Source: Lentisalinibacter sp964602525
GTDB taxonomy: Bacteria; Pseudomonadota; Gammaproteobacteria; Steroidobacterales; Woeseiaceae
NCBI GenBank assembly: GCA_964602525.1
Contig: CAZRSA010000001.1
Location: 1-64,000, forward strand
Direction: 5' to 3'
DNA length: 64,000 nt
The notes under the pieces were generated by a model. It was not told the DNA's origin, searched no databases, and was given only the letters and a program-made list of their open reading frames with translations. Of this stretch, positions 24,824 through 34,755 are shown piece after piece (the first letter of the stretch is position 1; every line of letters starts with the position of its first letter). A program made the position numbers and the translations under genes.

Positions 24824-24945
24824 AGGGCGTGTCGAGCGTTGCGAAGGCGTGTCGTTTGCCCTTGATCGGCGGGTCGGGGCATTCTAGCCTTGCCTCGGCG
24901 GGGTGCAAGTGCCGCCGCTGCGTCGGAATCGAGGACGGATCTGGA

Positions 24946-27072
24946 ATGATGAAGAGAATCAGAGCTGGTTTATTCGCGACGGCGATCGTGCTGGCCGGTG
25001 CCTGGGCAGGCGGCCTCGCATCCGTCGCCGCGGACGCCGTCCCGCCGGAGAGCAATCCGACGCTGGCACCCACCGACCGTCACGAGCAGATCGCGACGCT
25101 GGTCACGGATTTCATCGAGCGCTCCCACTACCGCCGTACCGAGGTCGACGACGAGGTGTCGGGACGCATCCTGGACGCCTACATCGAGGCCCTGGACGGC
25201 AACCGTTCCTACTTTCTCCGATCCGATATCGAAGCGTTCGAGCAGTACCGGGACCAGCTCGACGACGCCGTCTCGCGTGACGAGACCCTGGAGCCCGCCT
25301 TCGAGATCTTCCGCGTGTACAGGGAGCGCGCCGAGCGCCAGATCAGCCATGCGCTGGCCCTGCTCGAGGAAGAACCGGATTTCTCCGTGGAGGAGGCCTT
25401 CCGCTTCGATCGCGACGAAGCGCCCTGGGCGGCAGACCAGGCGGAGCTGGACGAACTCTGGCGCAAGCGGGTGAAGAACGACGCGCTCAGCCTCGTGCTG
25501 ACCGAGAAGCCCTGGGAGGAAGTGCGCGACATCCTGGAAAAGCGCTACAAGCGTTTCCAGAAGCGTTTCGAGCAGATCAACAGCGACGACGTGTTCGAGA
25601 CCTTCATGAACTCGTACGCTCGCACCATGGATCCGCACTCGAGCTACCTCTCGCCGCGCAACTCCGAGGAATACCAGATCCAGATGAGCCTCTCCTACTT
25701 CGGCATCGGCGCATCTTTGCAGATGGAGGACGAGTACGTCACGGTGATGAATATCATCCCGGGTGGCCCCGCGGCCATCGACGGCCAGCTCGAGCCCACC
25801 GACCGTATTACCGCCGTAGGCCAGGGCGACGACGGCGAGATGGTGGACGTCATCGGCTGGCGTCTCGACGACGTCGTGCAGCTCATCCGCGGGCCGGCGG
25901 GCACCACCGTGCGGTTGCAGATACTGCCGGGCAACTCTCTGCCCGGCGCCGAGGAGGAAATGCTCTCGCTGGTCCGCGACCAGGTGAAGCTGGAGGAGCA
26001 GGCCGCGAAGAGCGACATCGTCACCATCCCCCGCGACGGCCGCGACTGGCGGGTTGGCGTGATCACCGTACCCAGCTTCTACCGGGACTACGAGGCCCAG
26101 CGCGACGGCGAGAAGGACTTCACCAGCACCACCCGTGACGTCGAGCGTCTCATCGGTGAACTGGAGGAGGAAGGCATCGACGGCCTCATCGTGGACCTGC
26201 GCAACAACGGCGGCGGCCATCTCACCGAGGCTACCGCGCTATCCGGCCTGTTCATCGACCGCGGTCCGGTGGTGCAGCTGCGCGACTCCACGGGCCGCAT
26301 CAGCGTCATCGACGACCAGTGGAAGAACGGGGTCGCCTACGACGGCCCGCTGGCCGTGCTGGTCAACCGTTTCAGCGCCTCGGCGTCCGAGATCTTCGCT
26401 GCGGCCGTGCAGGACTACGAGCGAGGCGTGGTAATCGGTCAGCGCACCTTCGGCAAGGGTTCGGTGCAGAACCTCTACGCCCTGGACCGCTTCCAGCGCG
26501 ACAGGAGCGGCGATGGTCTGGGGCAGCTTACGCTCACTATCGGGAAGTACTACCGGGTCACCGGCGACAGCACCCAGCACCGGGGCGTGGACCCGGATAT
26601 CGCCCTGCCCTCCATGATCGATGCCGAGGAGGTGGGCGAGAGCACCCGTGAGACCGCCCTGCCGTGGGACCGGATACGGGCTACCCGCTATGACGCGCGG
26701 GAACCGCTGGATCCCACCATCGACCTGCTTTCCACGAGCTTCCGCGAGCGGCTGAAGAGCGACCCGGACTACGACTATCTCCTGAAGGACATCGAGGCCG
26801 CGCAGAGCATGCGCGAGCGCACGACGGTGTCACTGTCCCTGGACGAGCGCAAGTCGGAGCGCGAGCGCCTGCAGGCGGAGCGCCTGACCCGGGAGAACGA
26901 GCGCCGCGAGGCTCTGGGTCTCGAGCCGGTGGAATCCGTCGAGGCGCTGGAGGAGGAGGAGGAACCGGACATCCTGCTCAAGGAGGCGGCCTCCATCGTC
27001 GCCGATATGGCCCAGTTCCTGGCCCTGCCCCGCCCGCCGGCCACCGAGAGAGCCGCCCGTAACGACCTCTGA
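24946..27072 (+). CDS. prc: Tail-specific (carboxy-terminal processing) protease Prc
   Basis: A 708-residue periplasmic protease close to E. coli Prc (682 residues). Order: signal peptide (about 1-27), N-terminal helical domain, PDZ domain (about 240-330), S41 peptidase core with NNGGGHLTEA, the catalytic Ser in RFSASASE (about 479) and Lys in FGKGSVQ (about 504), and the C-terminal Prc-specific domain with ERERLQAERLTREN. It degrades proteins with nonpolar C-termini and trims envelope proteins. The ATG at 24946 is followed at once by a second ATG; either could be used. The frame extends upstream to 24829 but would disrupt the signal peptide. Confidence 0.93.
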   Translation: MMKRIRAGLFATAIVLAGAWAGGLASVAADAVPPESNPTLAPTDRHEQIATLVTDFIERSHYRRTEVDDEVSGRILDAYIEALDGNRSYFLRSDIEAFEQYRDQLDDAVSRDETLEPAFEIFRVYRERAERQISHALALLEEEPDFSVEEAFRFDRDEAPWAADQAELDELWRKRVKNDALSLVLTEKPWEEVRDILEKRYKRFQKRFEQINSDDVFETFMNSYARTMDPHSSYLSPRNSEEYQIQMSLSYFGIGASLQMEDEYVTVMNIIPGGPAAIDGQLEPTDRITAVGQGDDGEMVDVIGWRLDDVVQLIRGPAGTTVRLQILPGNSLPGAEEEMLSLVRDQVKLEEQAAKSDIVTIPRDGRDWRVGVITVPSFYRDYEAQRDGEKDFTSTTRDVERLIGELEEEGIDGLIVDLRNNGGGHLTEATALSGLFIDRGPVVQLRDSTGRISVIDDQWKNGVAYDGPLAVLVNRFSASASEIFAAAVQDYERGVVIGQRTFGKGSVQNLYALDRFQRDRSGDGLGQLTLTIGKYYRVTGDSTQHRGVDPDIALPSMIDAEEVGESTRETALPWDRIRATRYDAREPLDPTIDLLSTSFRERLKSDPDYDYLLKDIEAAQSMRERTTVSLSLDERKSERERLQAERLTRENERREALGLEPVESVEALEEEEEPDILLKEAASIVADMAQFLALPRPPATERAARNDL

Positions 27073-27102
27073 GCCGCCCCGCCCTGCGGGCCCGCAGGCC
27101 CC

Positions 27103-27130
27103 TTGCCAACGTCAATTCAGGTGTTATACT
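27103..27130 (+). promoter_or_regulatory. Sigma-70 promoter of the adaptor-permease RND operon
   Basis: TTGCCA (27103-27108) and TATACT (27125-27130) are 16 bp apart in an AT-rich island. The expected start near 27137 lies inside a palindrome and gives a leader of about 114 bases to the adaptor's ATG. Confidence 0.7.
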
Positions 27131-27149
27131 TAACTACAACACTAGTTAA
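27130..27149. promoter_or_regulatory. 20-bp palindromic operator over the RND start site
   Basis: TTAACTA-N6-TAGTTAA is a perfect inverted repeat that starts at the last base of the -10 and covers the predicted start site. Its position is typical of a TetR- or MarR-type repressor site. No such repressor gene is in the window. Confidence 0.6.
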
Positions 27150-27250
27150 CCATGGAACTAGCACGGGACATCCGGCTCCCTGCCATGCGGCCGGCGCGCC
27201 TTACGCCCGGATCCGGTACCGGCGCGGCATCTGACAGACTGCGAGGAACA

Positions 27251-28402
27251 ATGAAGGCAATGGACACACGGGATGCAATACGCCGGGGGCGGCTCCCGGC
27301 CGGAGTGCTCACCGCCCTGCTGCTGGTCGGTTGCGGCGGTTCCGGAGGGTCGGCGCCTGCGGACACGGCGGACGCCGGCGACACCGACACGGAGGAAAGC
27401 ACGGAGGCCGCGATACCGGTGGAGGTGGCCGCCGTGGCTCGGGACGACATCTACGCCGTCTACTCGGGCACCGCCGCCCTGGAGGCCTTCGCCGAGGCGG
27501 AAGTGGTGGCGAAGGTGGGCGGGGAGATCCGCGAGATCCTCGCCGAGGAAGGCGAGATCGTGCAGCGGGGCGAGGTGCTCGCCCGGCTGGACGGCGACCG
27601 GCTGCGCCTCGAGCTGGAGCAGGCGCGTGCCAATCTGGAGAAGGCGCAGCAGGAATACCGGCGCAACACCGAACTGCACGAGAAGGGTCTGCTGGCGGCG
27701 GGCGCCTTCGAGAACCTCAAGTATGAACTGGACGCACTGCGGGCCGCCTTCGAGCTGGCGCGGCTCGAGTACAGCTACACCGAGATCCGCGCACCCATCG
27801 ACGGCGTCGTCTCCGAACGCCTGGTCAAGGTGGGCAACACCATTGCCGTGAACACGCCGATGTTCCGGGTGACCGACCTCGATCCCATCGTCTCCTACCT
27901 GCACGTGCCCGAGAAGGAATTCGGCAAGATCGAGCAGGGCCAGCCCGTGTTCATCACCATCGACGCCCTGCCCGGCGAACGCTTCCGCGGCGTGGTCGAG
28001 CGCATCAGCCCGGTGGTGGACGCCGGTACCGGCACGTTCAAGGTGACCGTGGAGGTGGACGAGGAAGACACGGCGCTGAAGCCGGGTATGTTCGGCCGCC
28101 TCGACATCGTCTACGACTCGCGGCCGGCGCGGCTGCTGGTGCCGCGGCCGGCGGTGGTGGAGACGGAATCCGGCCCGGCGGTGTACGTGGTACGCGACGG
28201 CGTGGTCGAGCGCCGCGACGTCGAGACCGGCATCGCCTGGCGGAACCGGCTGGAGATCGTGTCCGGCGTGGAGGAGAGCGAGCAGGTGGTGGTGGTCGGG
28301 CAGTCCGGTCTGCGCGACGGCGCCCGGGTGAACGTGGTCGTGAACGAGGAGACCGCCATGCAGCTGAACGCGGAGCTCACGTCGGGCCGCAACCGGCTGT
28401 GA
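27251..28402 (+). CDS. RND efflux periplasmic adaptor (MFP) subunit, lipoprotein
   Basis: A 383-residue adaptor. The lipoprotein signal ends in LLVGC (about Cys28) and is followed by an acidic Asp/Thr linker. Then come a lipoyl half (GGEIREILAEEGEIVQRGEVLARLD), a short alpha-hairpin (about 110-165), the second lipoyl half (APIDGVVSERLVKVGNTI), a beta-barrel and a membrane-proximal domain ending VGQSGLRDGARVNVV. The ATG at 27251 follows AGGAACA and gives a proper signal; an ATG at 27152 lies too close to the predicted transcription start. It leads an operon with two permease genes, and no outer-membrane factor gene is attached, so it probably shares a TolC-like channel encoded elsewhere. Confidence 0.9.
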   Translation: MKAMDTRDAIRRGRLPAGVLTALLLVGCGGSGGSAPADTADAGDTDTEESTEAAIPVEVAAVARDDIYAVYSGTAALEAFAEAEVVAKVGGEIREILAEEGEIVQRGEVLARLDGDRLRLELEQARANLEKAQQEYRRNTELHEKGLLAAGAFENLKYELDALRAAFELARLEYSYTEIRAPIDGVVSERLVKVGNTIAVNTPMFRVTDLDPIVSYLHVPEKEFGKIEQGQPVFITIDALPGERFRGVVERISPVVDAGTGTFKVTVEVDEEDTALKPGMFGRLDIVYDSRPARLLVPRPAVVETESGPAVYVVRDGVVERRDVETGIAWRNRLEIVSGVEESEQVVVVGQSGLRDGARVNVVVNEETAMQLNAELTSGRNRL

Positions 28403-28433
28403 ACCCGCGCCGGATACGGGGGAGGAGACTGTC

Positions 28434-31400
28434 ATGTGGCTGGTGAACCGCGCCACGGAACGCCCGGTGACCGTACTGATGTTCTTCGTCGCCGTCGCCC
28501 TGTTCGGCACGGTTTCCCTCAGCCGGCTGGACGTGAATCTGCTGCCGGACCTCTCCTACCCCACCCTCACCGTGCGCACCGAACTGGAGGGCGCGGCACC
28601 CCAGGAGGTCGAGAATCTCCTCAGCAAGCCCATCGAGGAAGCGGTGGGCATCGTCAAGAACGTACGCAAGGTGCGCTCGCTTTCCCGCTCGGGCCAGTCC
28701 GACGTGACCATCGAATTCCTCTGGGGCACGGACATGAACCTGGCCAGCGTCGACGTCCGCGAGAAGCTGGACGTGCTGGAGCTGCCCCTGGAAGCCGACC
28801 GGCCCCTTCTGCTGCGTTTCGACCCGGCCAGCGATCCGATCATGCGCTTCGCCCTGCGCCGCGCCGGCGACGAGGCGGAAAGCGCGGTCCTCTCGGCCAG
28901 CGAGCTGAAGCGACTGCGCCGGCTCGCCGAAGACGAACTGAAGCCGGCACTGGAGAACGTAGCCGGCGTCGCTGCGGTTAAGGTCAGCGGCGGGCTGGAA
29001 GAGGAGATCGAGATCCTGGTGGACCAGGAGCGTCTCGCCCAGCTGGACCTCTCCATCGACGAGGTGGCCGAACGCATCCGGGCCGAGAATACCAACCTGT
29101 CCGGCGGCAGCCTCGAACAGGGCAACCAGCGCTTCCTGGTTCGCACGATCAACGAGTACCAGTCCGTGGAGGAATTCGCGAGCACGGTCATCGCCACCCG
29201 CGAGCGACGCCCGGTCTATCTCGGCGACATCGCGAAGGTGACACGGGGCTTCAAGGAACGCGAGGCCATCACGCGGGTGGACGGAGCCGAGGCGGTCGAA
29301 CTCGCGGTGTACAAGGAAGGCGACGGCAATACCGTGCAGATCGCCGGACGCACGGCCGGCCGCATGGAGGAGCTCACGGAAGACCTGCCCGACGGGCTCG
29401 AGGTGGTCGGCGTCCAGGACCAGTCCGGGTTCATCCGGGCCGCCATCGATCAGGTGGTGAACGCGGCGCTGCTCGGCGGCCTGCTGGCGGTGCTGGTGCT
29501 GTACGGCTTCCTGCGCGACGCGCGGGCCACCGTGATCATCGGTCTCGCCATCCCGGTCTCGGTCATCGGCACCTTCGCGCTGATGTACCTCTCCGGCCTG
29601 AGCCTGAACATCATGTCGCTGGGCGGCATCGCGCTCGCCGTGGGCCTGCTGGTGGACAACTCGATCGTGGTGCTCGAGAACATCGTGCGCAAGCGCGAGA
29701 GCGGTCTGGGCGTACTTGCTGCGGCCCGTGAGGGCGCCGGCGAGGTGGCCACCGCGGTCACCGCCGCCACACTCACGACGGTGGCCGTGTTCTTCCCCAT
29801 GGTCTTCGTTACCGGCATCGCGGGTCAGCTGTTCCGTGACCAGTCGCTCACGGTCACCTACGCCCTGCTCTTCTCGCTGCTGCTGGCAGTCGTGCTCATC
29901 CCCATGCTCGCTTCCTCCGGCGGACGGCAGGGCTACGCGGAGTCACGGGACGCCCGCCCGCCGGGCCGCATCGGCCGCGGACTCGGCTGGCTCGTCCGCA
30001 CGGCGGGGCGCCTGTGGCATCTGCTCGCCGGCGGGCTGCGGCTGCTGCTCACGCCGGTCGTGCTGCTCTTCAGCGGCCTCAACCGTGCCGCTGCCGCCGT
30101 CTACGAGCGGCTGCTGCCGTGGGCGCTTGGCCACCGGGTGCTCGTGCTGGCGTCCGCCGCCGTGATCTTCTTAGGCTCCGCCGCTCTCGTCCCGCGGCTC
30201 GGCACCGAGCTCATCCCCCAGCTCTCCCAGGGCGAGTTCTCCGTCAACCTGCGCCGCGCCCCCGGAACGCCGCTCGGCGCCACGGATCAGGCCCTGCTCA
30301 CCGCCTGGCATGCCGCAGCGCAGGTCCCCGGCGTGGAGCGCACCTACTCGGTGGCCGGCAGCGGCAACCGGCTCGACGCGAGCCCGGTGGACGCGGGCGA
30401 GCACACCGGCAGCCTGACGGTACGCATGGCCGCGGATGCCGGCCGCGACGGCGAGTCTCTGGCCATGGCGCGAATACGCGACGACATCGCAGCCCTGCCG
30501 GGCGTGCAGTACGACTTCAGCCGCCCGGAGCTGCTCTCGCTGGCCACACCGCTCGAGATCGTGGTCAGCGGCTTCGACCTGGCCCGGCTGCGCGCGGCCG
30601 CCGACCGCATCACCGCCGCGCTGCGCGAGAATGACCGCTACGCCGACGTCCGCTCGAGCATCGAGGGCGGCAATCCGGAGATCCAGATCGCCTTCGACCA
30701 GGAGCTTGCCGCGAAGCTCGGCCTGTCCGTGCGCGATATCGCCGACCAGGTGGTGAACAGCGTCCGCGGCAATCTCGCCACCCGCTACAGCTGGCAGGAC
30801 AAGAAGATCGACGTGATGGTGCGCAGCGTGGAGCGCAGCGCCGCGTCGCTGGAAGACGTGGGCGCACTCATCGTCAATCCGGCCAGCGACCGCCCGGTTA
30901 CCCTCGACGACGTCGCCACCATAGTCCTGGCCGAAGGGCCAGCGGAGATCCGGCGCCTGGACCAGCAGCGCGCCGCCGTGATCTCGGCCAACATCGCCTA
31001 CGGCGACCTCGGCGCGGCCGCGGACGCCGCCGGGGACATGCTGCGCTCGCTGCAACTGCCGGCCGGGCTCAGCACCGACATCGTCGGCCAGAGCGAGGAG
31101 ATGGAGGCCTCGCTAGCCTCCATGCGCTTCACCCTGCTGCTGGCCGTGTTCCTGGTCTACCTGGTCATGGCCTCCCAGTTCGAGTCGCTGCGCCATCCTT
31201 TCGTGATCCTGTTCACCATCCCGCTGGCCCTGGTCGGCGCGGTGCTGGCGCTGTATCTCACCGGTACCACCATCAACGTGGTGGCATTCATCGGCGTGAT
31301 CATGCTGGCCGGCATCGTGGTGAACAACGCCATCGTTCTGATCGACCTCATCAATCAGCTGCGCCGTGCAGGCGTCGCGAAGACGGACGCCATCCTGGAG

Positions 31401-31652
31401 GCCGGGCGCAGTCGCCTGCGGCCCATCCTCATGACCACGCTCACCACGGCGCTCGGCCTGCTGCCCATGGCGCTGGGCTTCGGCGAGGGCGCCGAGATCC
31501 GCGCGCCCATGGCCATCACGGTGATCGGCGGCCTGATGACCTCGACCGTGCTCACCCTGGTAGTGATCCCGGTGGTCTATTCCCTGGTGGAGCGCGGCGA
31601 GCGCCCCGCACCCGCCGCCGACGCGTCCTCACCGGCGCCGCAGCGAGCCTGA
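28434..31652 (+). CDS. RND efflux permease, AcrB-like, first of two
   Basis: A 1072-residue inner-membrane pump subunit with twelve expected transmembrane helices and two large periplasmic loops. It opens MWLVNRATERPVTVLM and carries the TM4 motif GLLVDNSIVVLEN, where AcrB has a double Asp and here one is Asn. The loop between TM6 and TM7 (about residues 495-560) is enlarged and contains extra hydrophobic stretches (LWHLLAGGLRLLLTPVVLLF). GGAGGAG precedes the ATG. The adaptor gene ends 31 bp before it and the second permease starts 16 bp after it. Two permeases with one adaptor recall MdtBC-type heteromeric pumps (inference). Drug or lipid substrate unknown. Confidence 0.92.
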   Translation: MWLVNRATERPVTVLMFFVAVALFGTVSLSRLDVNLLPDLSYPTLTVRTELEGAAPQEVENLLSKPIEEAVGIVKNVRKVRSLSRSGQSDVTIEFLWGTDMNLASVDVREKLDVLELPLEADRPLLLRFDPASDPIMRFALRRAGDEAESAVLSASELKRLRRLAEDELKPALENVAGVAAVKVSGGLEEEIEILVDQERLAQLDLSIDEVAERIRAENTNLSGGSLEQGNQRFLVRTINEYQSVEEFASTVIATRERRPVYLGDIAKVTRGFKEREAITRVDGAEAVELAVYKEGDGNTVQIAGRTAGRMEELTEDLPDGLEVVGVQDQSGFIRAAIDQVVNAALLGGLLAVLVLYGFLRDARATVIIGLAIPVSVIGTFALMYLSGLSLNIMSLGGIALAVGLLVDNSIVVLENIVRKRESGLGVLAAAREGAGEVATAVTAATLTTVAVFFPMVFVTGIAGQLFRDQSLTVTYALLFSLLLAVVLIPMLASSGGRQGYAESRDARPPGRIGRGLGWLVRTAGRLWHLLAGGLRLLLTPVVLLFSGLNRAAAAVYERLLPWALGHRVLVLASAAVIFLGSAALVPRLGTELIPQLSQGEFSVNLRRAPGTPLGATDQALLTAWHAAAQVPGVERTYSVAGSGNRLDASPVDAGEHTGSLTVRMAADAGRDGESLAMARIRDDIAALPGVQYDFSRPELLSLATPLEIVVSGFDLARLRAAADRITAALRENDRYADVRSSIEGGNPEIQIAFDQELAAKLGLSVRDIADQVVNSVRGNLATRYSWQDKKIDVMVRSVERSAASLEDVGALIVNPASDRPVTLDDVATIVLAEGPAEIRRLDQQRAAVISANIAYGDLGAAADAAGDMLRSLQLPAGLSTDIVGQSEEMEASLASMRFTLLLAVFLVYLVMASQFESLRHPFVILFTIPLALVGAVLALYLTGTTINVVAFIGVIMLAGIVVNNAIVLIDLINQLRRAGVAKTDAILEAGRSRLRPILMTTLTTALGLLPMALGFGEGAEIRAPMAITVIGGLMTSTVLTLVVIPVVYSLVERGERPAPAADASSPAPQRA

Positions 31653-31668
31653 CGAGGGGGGGGCCGGC

Positions 31669-34600
31669 ATGCGCCACACTGAATTCTCACTGCGCCGGCC
31701 GGTCACGGTCACCATGATCTTCGCGGCGCTGGCCGGCATCGGCCTGATTTCGTCCCGGCTGCTCCCGCTCGAACAATTCCCGGATATCGAGTGGCCGGGC
31801 TTTTTCATCAACATCCCCTACGAGGGTTCCACGCCGGAAGAGGTCGAGCGGCTGATCACCCGGCCTGCCGAGGCGGCACTGTCCACCCTCTCCGGCGTCA
31901 AGCGCATGAACTCCACCTCCCGCGCCGACGGCGCGCAGATCTGGATGGAGTACGGCTTCAACTCCAACGCGGCGACGGAGGCAGTGGAGGCCCGGGTGAA
32001 GCTGGACGCCATCCGCGACGACCTGCCGCCGGACCTCAAGCGCATCATGGTCTACAGCGGCTCACTGAACGACGAGCCCATCATGACGCTGCGCCTGTCC
32101 TCCGACCGGGACCTCTCGCAGGAGTACCTGATGCTCGACCGGGTACTGAAGCGCCGTATCGAGCGCATCGAGGGGGTCTCCAAGGTGGAGCTGCAGGGCG
32201 TAGAGCCGCCGGAAGTGCGCATCCTGCTCGACTCCGGCCGCGTCGCCGCCCACGGCATCAACCTCTACGAGCTCTACGAACTCCTGCAGCGCAGCAACTT
32301 CTCCGTGAGCGCGGGACGGCTGGAGAGCGGCGAGCAGCGCTGGACGCTGCGCTCCGACGGCGAGCTCCGCAGCCTGGCGGAGATCGGCAACCTGATCGTC
32401 GACGGCGGCAACCTGCGCCTGGCGGACATCGCGGAAATCCGGCTGGTGCCCGAGGAGCGTGACTACGGCCGTCACCTCGACGGCCGCGAGGCGGTCGGCC
32501 TCAGCGTCACCCGCGCCAGCGGTGCGAACATGGTGCAGGTGGCCGACCGGGTCAACGAGGAGCTGGAACGCATCGCCGAGCTGCCCTCGATGCGGGGCAT
32601 CCGCATCTTCAATATCGACAACAAGGCGGACAGTGTCCGCTCGTCGCTGGTCAATCTGCTGCAGGCGGGGCTCATCGGCTCCGTGCTGGCGGTGCTGGTG
32701 CTCTATCTGTTCCTGCGCCAGATCACCACCACGCTCATCGTCATGCTGGCGGTGCCCATTTCGCTGGTCATCACACTGGGTGTGATGTACTTCAGCGGCC
32801 TCACACTGAACATCCTCACCCTGATGGGGCTGATGCTCGCGGTCGGCATGCTGGTGGACAACTCCGTGGTGATCACCGAGAGCATCTTCCGTTACCGCCA
32901 GAAATACCCCGGCGAGCCGCAGCGCGCAGCGCTGGCCGGCGTGAATGAGGTGGGACTCGCCGTGATCGCCAGCACCGCCACCTCGGTCTGCGTGTTCCTG
33001 CCGATCGTCTTCGGCGAGCAGATCGACATCACCGTGTTCCTCTGGCACGTCGGCGTCACCATCTCGGTGGCCATCGTGCTCTCGCTGCTGGTCTCCCAGA
33101 CGCTGATCCCGCTGCTGGCCAGCCGGGTCCCGGCGCCGCCCCCGTCGAGAGCGGGCAGCTTCATGGCCGGACTCGCGGAGCGCTACTCCCGGGCGCTGGC
33201 CTGGACGCTGGCCCACCCGCGCTGGTCGGCGCTGGCCGCCGTCATCGTGCTCGTCTCGCCCGCCGCGCCCATCGGTCTCGGCATGCTGCAGACGGACATG
33301 TTTCCACAGGAGCCGTCGCGGCGGCTGGAACTCATCTATCACATCGACGACGTCTACCCGGTGGAACGGGTGGAGATGGCCGTCGACCGCATGGAGGCAT
33401 TCCTGTTCGAGAACGCCGAGCGCCTGGACATCGAGTCGGTCTACAGCTACTACGATACGGGCCGGGCCCAGTCCAGCATCCTGCTGACCGAGGGCGACGC
33501 CGTCACCGTGGACGCCCGGCAGGTGATGGACACCATCCTCGAGGAGATGCCCGAGCTCGTCATCGGCAAGCCCGACTTCCAGTGGCAGCAACAGGGCGGC
33601 GGTCCGGGCTTCGGCGTCACGCTGACGGGCGAGTCCACCGAGCGCCTCGCCGAACTCGCCCGGGAGGCCTGGCGAGTACTCTCCACCGTCGAGGGCCTGG
33701 AGGGACTCACCTCCGACCTGGTTGCGGGACCGCGGGAGGTGCAGGTGGTGGTGGACCGGGAACGGGCGGCGCGTATCGGGCTGACCAGCCGGGCCGTCGG
33801 CCAGGCCGTCGCGGTGGCGATGCGCGGCCAGCCGCTGCGAGAATTCCGCACGCCGGACGGCGAGATCGGCGTGCGCCTCGCCTTCCGCGAGGACGATCGA
33901 CAGACCATGGAACAGCTCGCCAACCTCACCATCATGGCGCCCTCGGGCGAGCGCGTGCTGCTGGGCGCGGTCGCCGATCTGCACGAGCGCAGCGGCCCGC
34001 GCCAGATCCGGCGCACCGACCGCAGGACCTCGGTGAAGATCTCGGGCTCCATCGACGGCGACAGCTCGATGTCGGAGGTCCGGCCCGTGGTTCAGCAGCT
34101 CATGGACCAGATCGACTATCCGCCCGGCTACGCCTGGAGCTTCGGCGAGGGCGTGGACCGCAGCGACGAGACCAGGCAACTCCTCTTGCAGAACATCCTG
34201 CTGGGCGTCGCGCTCATCTTCATCGTGATGGCAGCGCTGTTCGAGTCCGTGCTCTACCCCGTCTCCATCATGGTCTCGCTGATCTACTCGATCACGGGCG
34301 TAATCTGGTTCCTGGCCCTCACCGGCACCACCATGAGCTTCATGGCCATGATCGGCATCATGATCCTGATCGGCATCGTGGTGAACAACGGTATCGTGCT
34401 CGTGGACCACATCAACAACCTGCGCCGTGAGGGCATGCCCCGGGAACAGGCGGTGCTGGAAGGTGCGCGGGACCGGCTGCGTCCCATCCTGATGACGGTG
34501 GCGACCACGGTCCTGGGGCTGCTGCCTCTGGCCATCTCAACCACCAAGATCGGCGGCGACGGACCGTCCTATTTCCCGATGGCGCGGGCGATCATCGGCG

Positions 34601-34728
34601 GCCTCGCCTTCTCCACGGTCACTTCACTGTTGCTGGTACCGCTGGTGTACGTGAGCCTGGACCGGGCGAAGAACTGGGTGACACGGGTACGCCACCACGC
34701 CAGGGCGGACGCATCGGCCTCCGCCTGA
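31669..34728 (+). CDS. RND efflux permease, AcrB-like, second of two
   Basis: A 1019-residue permease in the same operon. It opens MRHTEFSLRRPVTVTMIF and has the TM4 motif GMLVDNSVVITES, again Asp-Asn rather than Asp-Asp, plus the C-terminal ILMTVATTVLGLLPLAI signature. A G-rich ribosome site (GAGGGGGGGG) precedes the ATG. It is diverged from the upstream permease, not a recent duplicate. If the two form a mixed trimer, each may contribute proton-relay residues. The usual 12-helix topology and two pore-domain loops are present and I see no truncation. Confidence 0.92.
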   Translation: MRHTEFSLRRPVTVTMIFAALAGIGLISSRLLPLEQFPDIEWPGFFINIPYEGSTPEEVERLITRPAEAALSTLSGVKRMNSTSRADGAQIWMEYGFNSNAATEAVEARVKLDAIRDDLPPDLKRIMVYSGSLNDEPIMTLRLSSDRDLSQEYLMLDRVLKRRIERIEGVSKVELQGVEPPEVRILLDSGRVAAHGINLYELYELLQRSNFSVSAGRLESGEQRWTLRSDGELRSLAEIGNLIVDGGNLRLADIAEIRLVPEERDYGRHLDGREAVGLSVTRASGANMVQVADRVNEELERIAELPSMRGIRIFNIDNKADSVRSSLVNLLQAGLIGSVLAVLVLYLFLRQITTTLIVMLAVPISLVITLGVMYFSGLTLNILTLMGLMLAVGMLVDNSVVITESIFRYRQKYPGEPQRAALAGVNEVGLAVIASTATSVCVFLPIVFGEQIDITVFLWHVGVTISVAIVLSLLVSQTLIPLLASRVPAPPPSRAGSFMAGLAERYSRALAWTLAHPRWSALAAVIVLVSPAAPIGLGMLQTDMFPQEPSRRLELIYHIDDVYPVERVEMAVDRMEAFLFENAERLDIESVYSYYDTGRAQSSILLTEGDAVTVDARQVMDTILEEMPELVIGKPDFQWQQQGGGPGFGVTLTGESTERLAELAREAWRVLSTVEGLEGLTSDLVAGPREVQVVVDRERAARIGLTSRAVGQAVAVAMRGQPLREFRTPDGEIGVRLAFREDDRQTMEQLANLTIMAPSGERVLLGAVADLHERSGPRQIRRTDRRTSVKISGSIDGDSSMSEVRPVVQQLMDQIDYPPGYAWSFGEGVDRSDETRQLLLQNILLGVALIFIVMAALFESVLYPVSIMVSLIYSITGVIWFLALTGTTMSFMAMIGIMILIGIVVNNGIVLVDHINNLRREGMPREQAVLEGARDRLRPILMTVATTVLGLLPLAISTTKIGGDGPSYFPMARAIIGGLAFSTVTSLLLVPLVYVSLDRAKNWVTRVRHHARADASASA

Positions 34729-34755
34729 GGCGGTCCACCGCGCATCGGCGGACGC

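Noticed and set aside
27083..27098. Palindrome CCTGCGGGCCCGCAGG after prc as a terminator
   Set aside because: No loop of useful size and no T-run follows, so termination is not supported.
32062..34410. 782-codon open frame antisense to the second RND permease
   Set aside because: High-GC shadow of a real gene: composition is His/Asp/Arg rich with no domain, and the plus strand has clear permease motifs.
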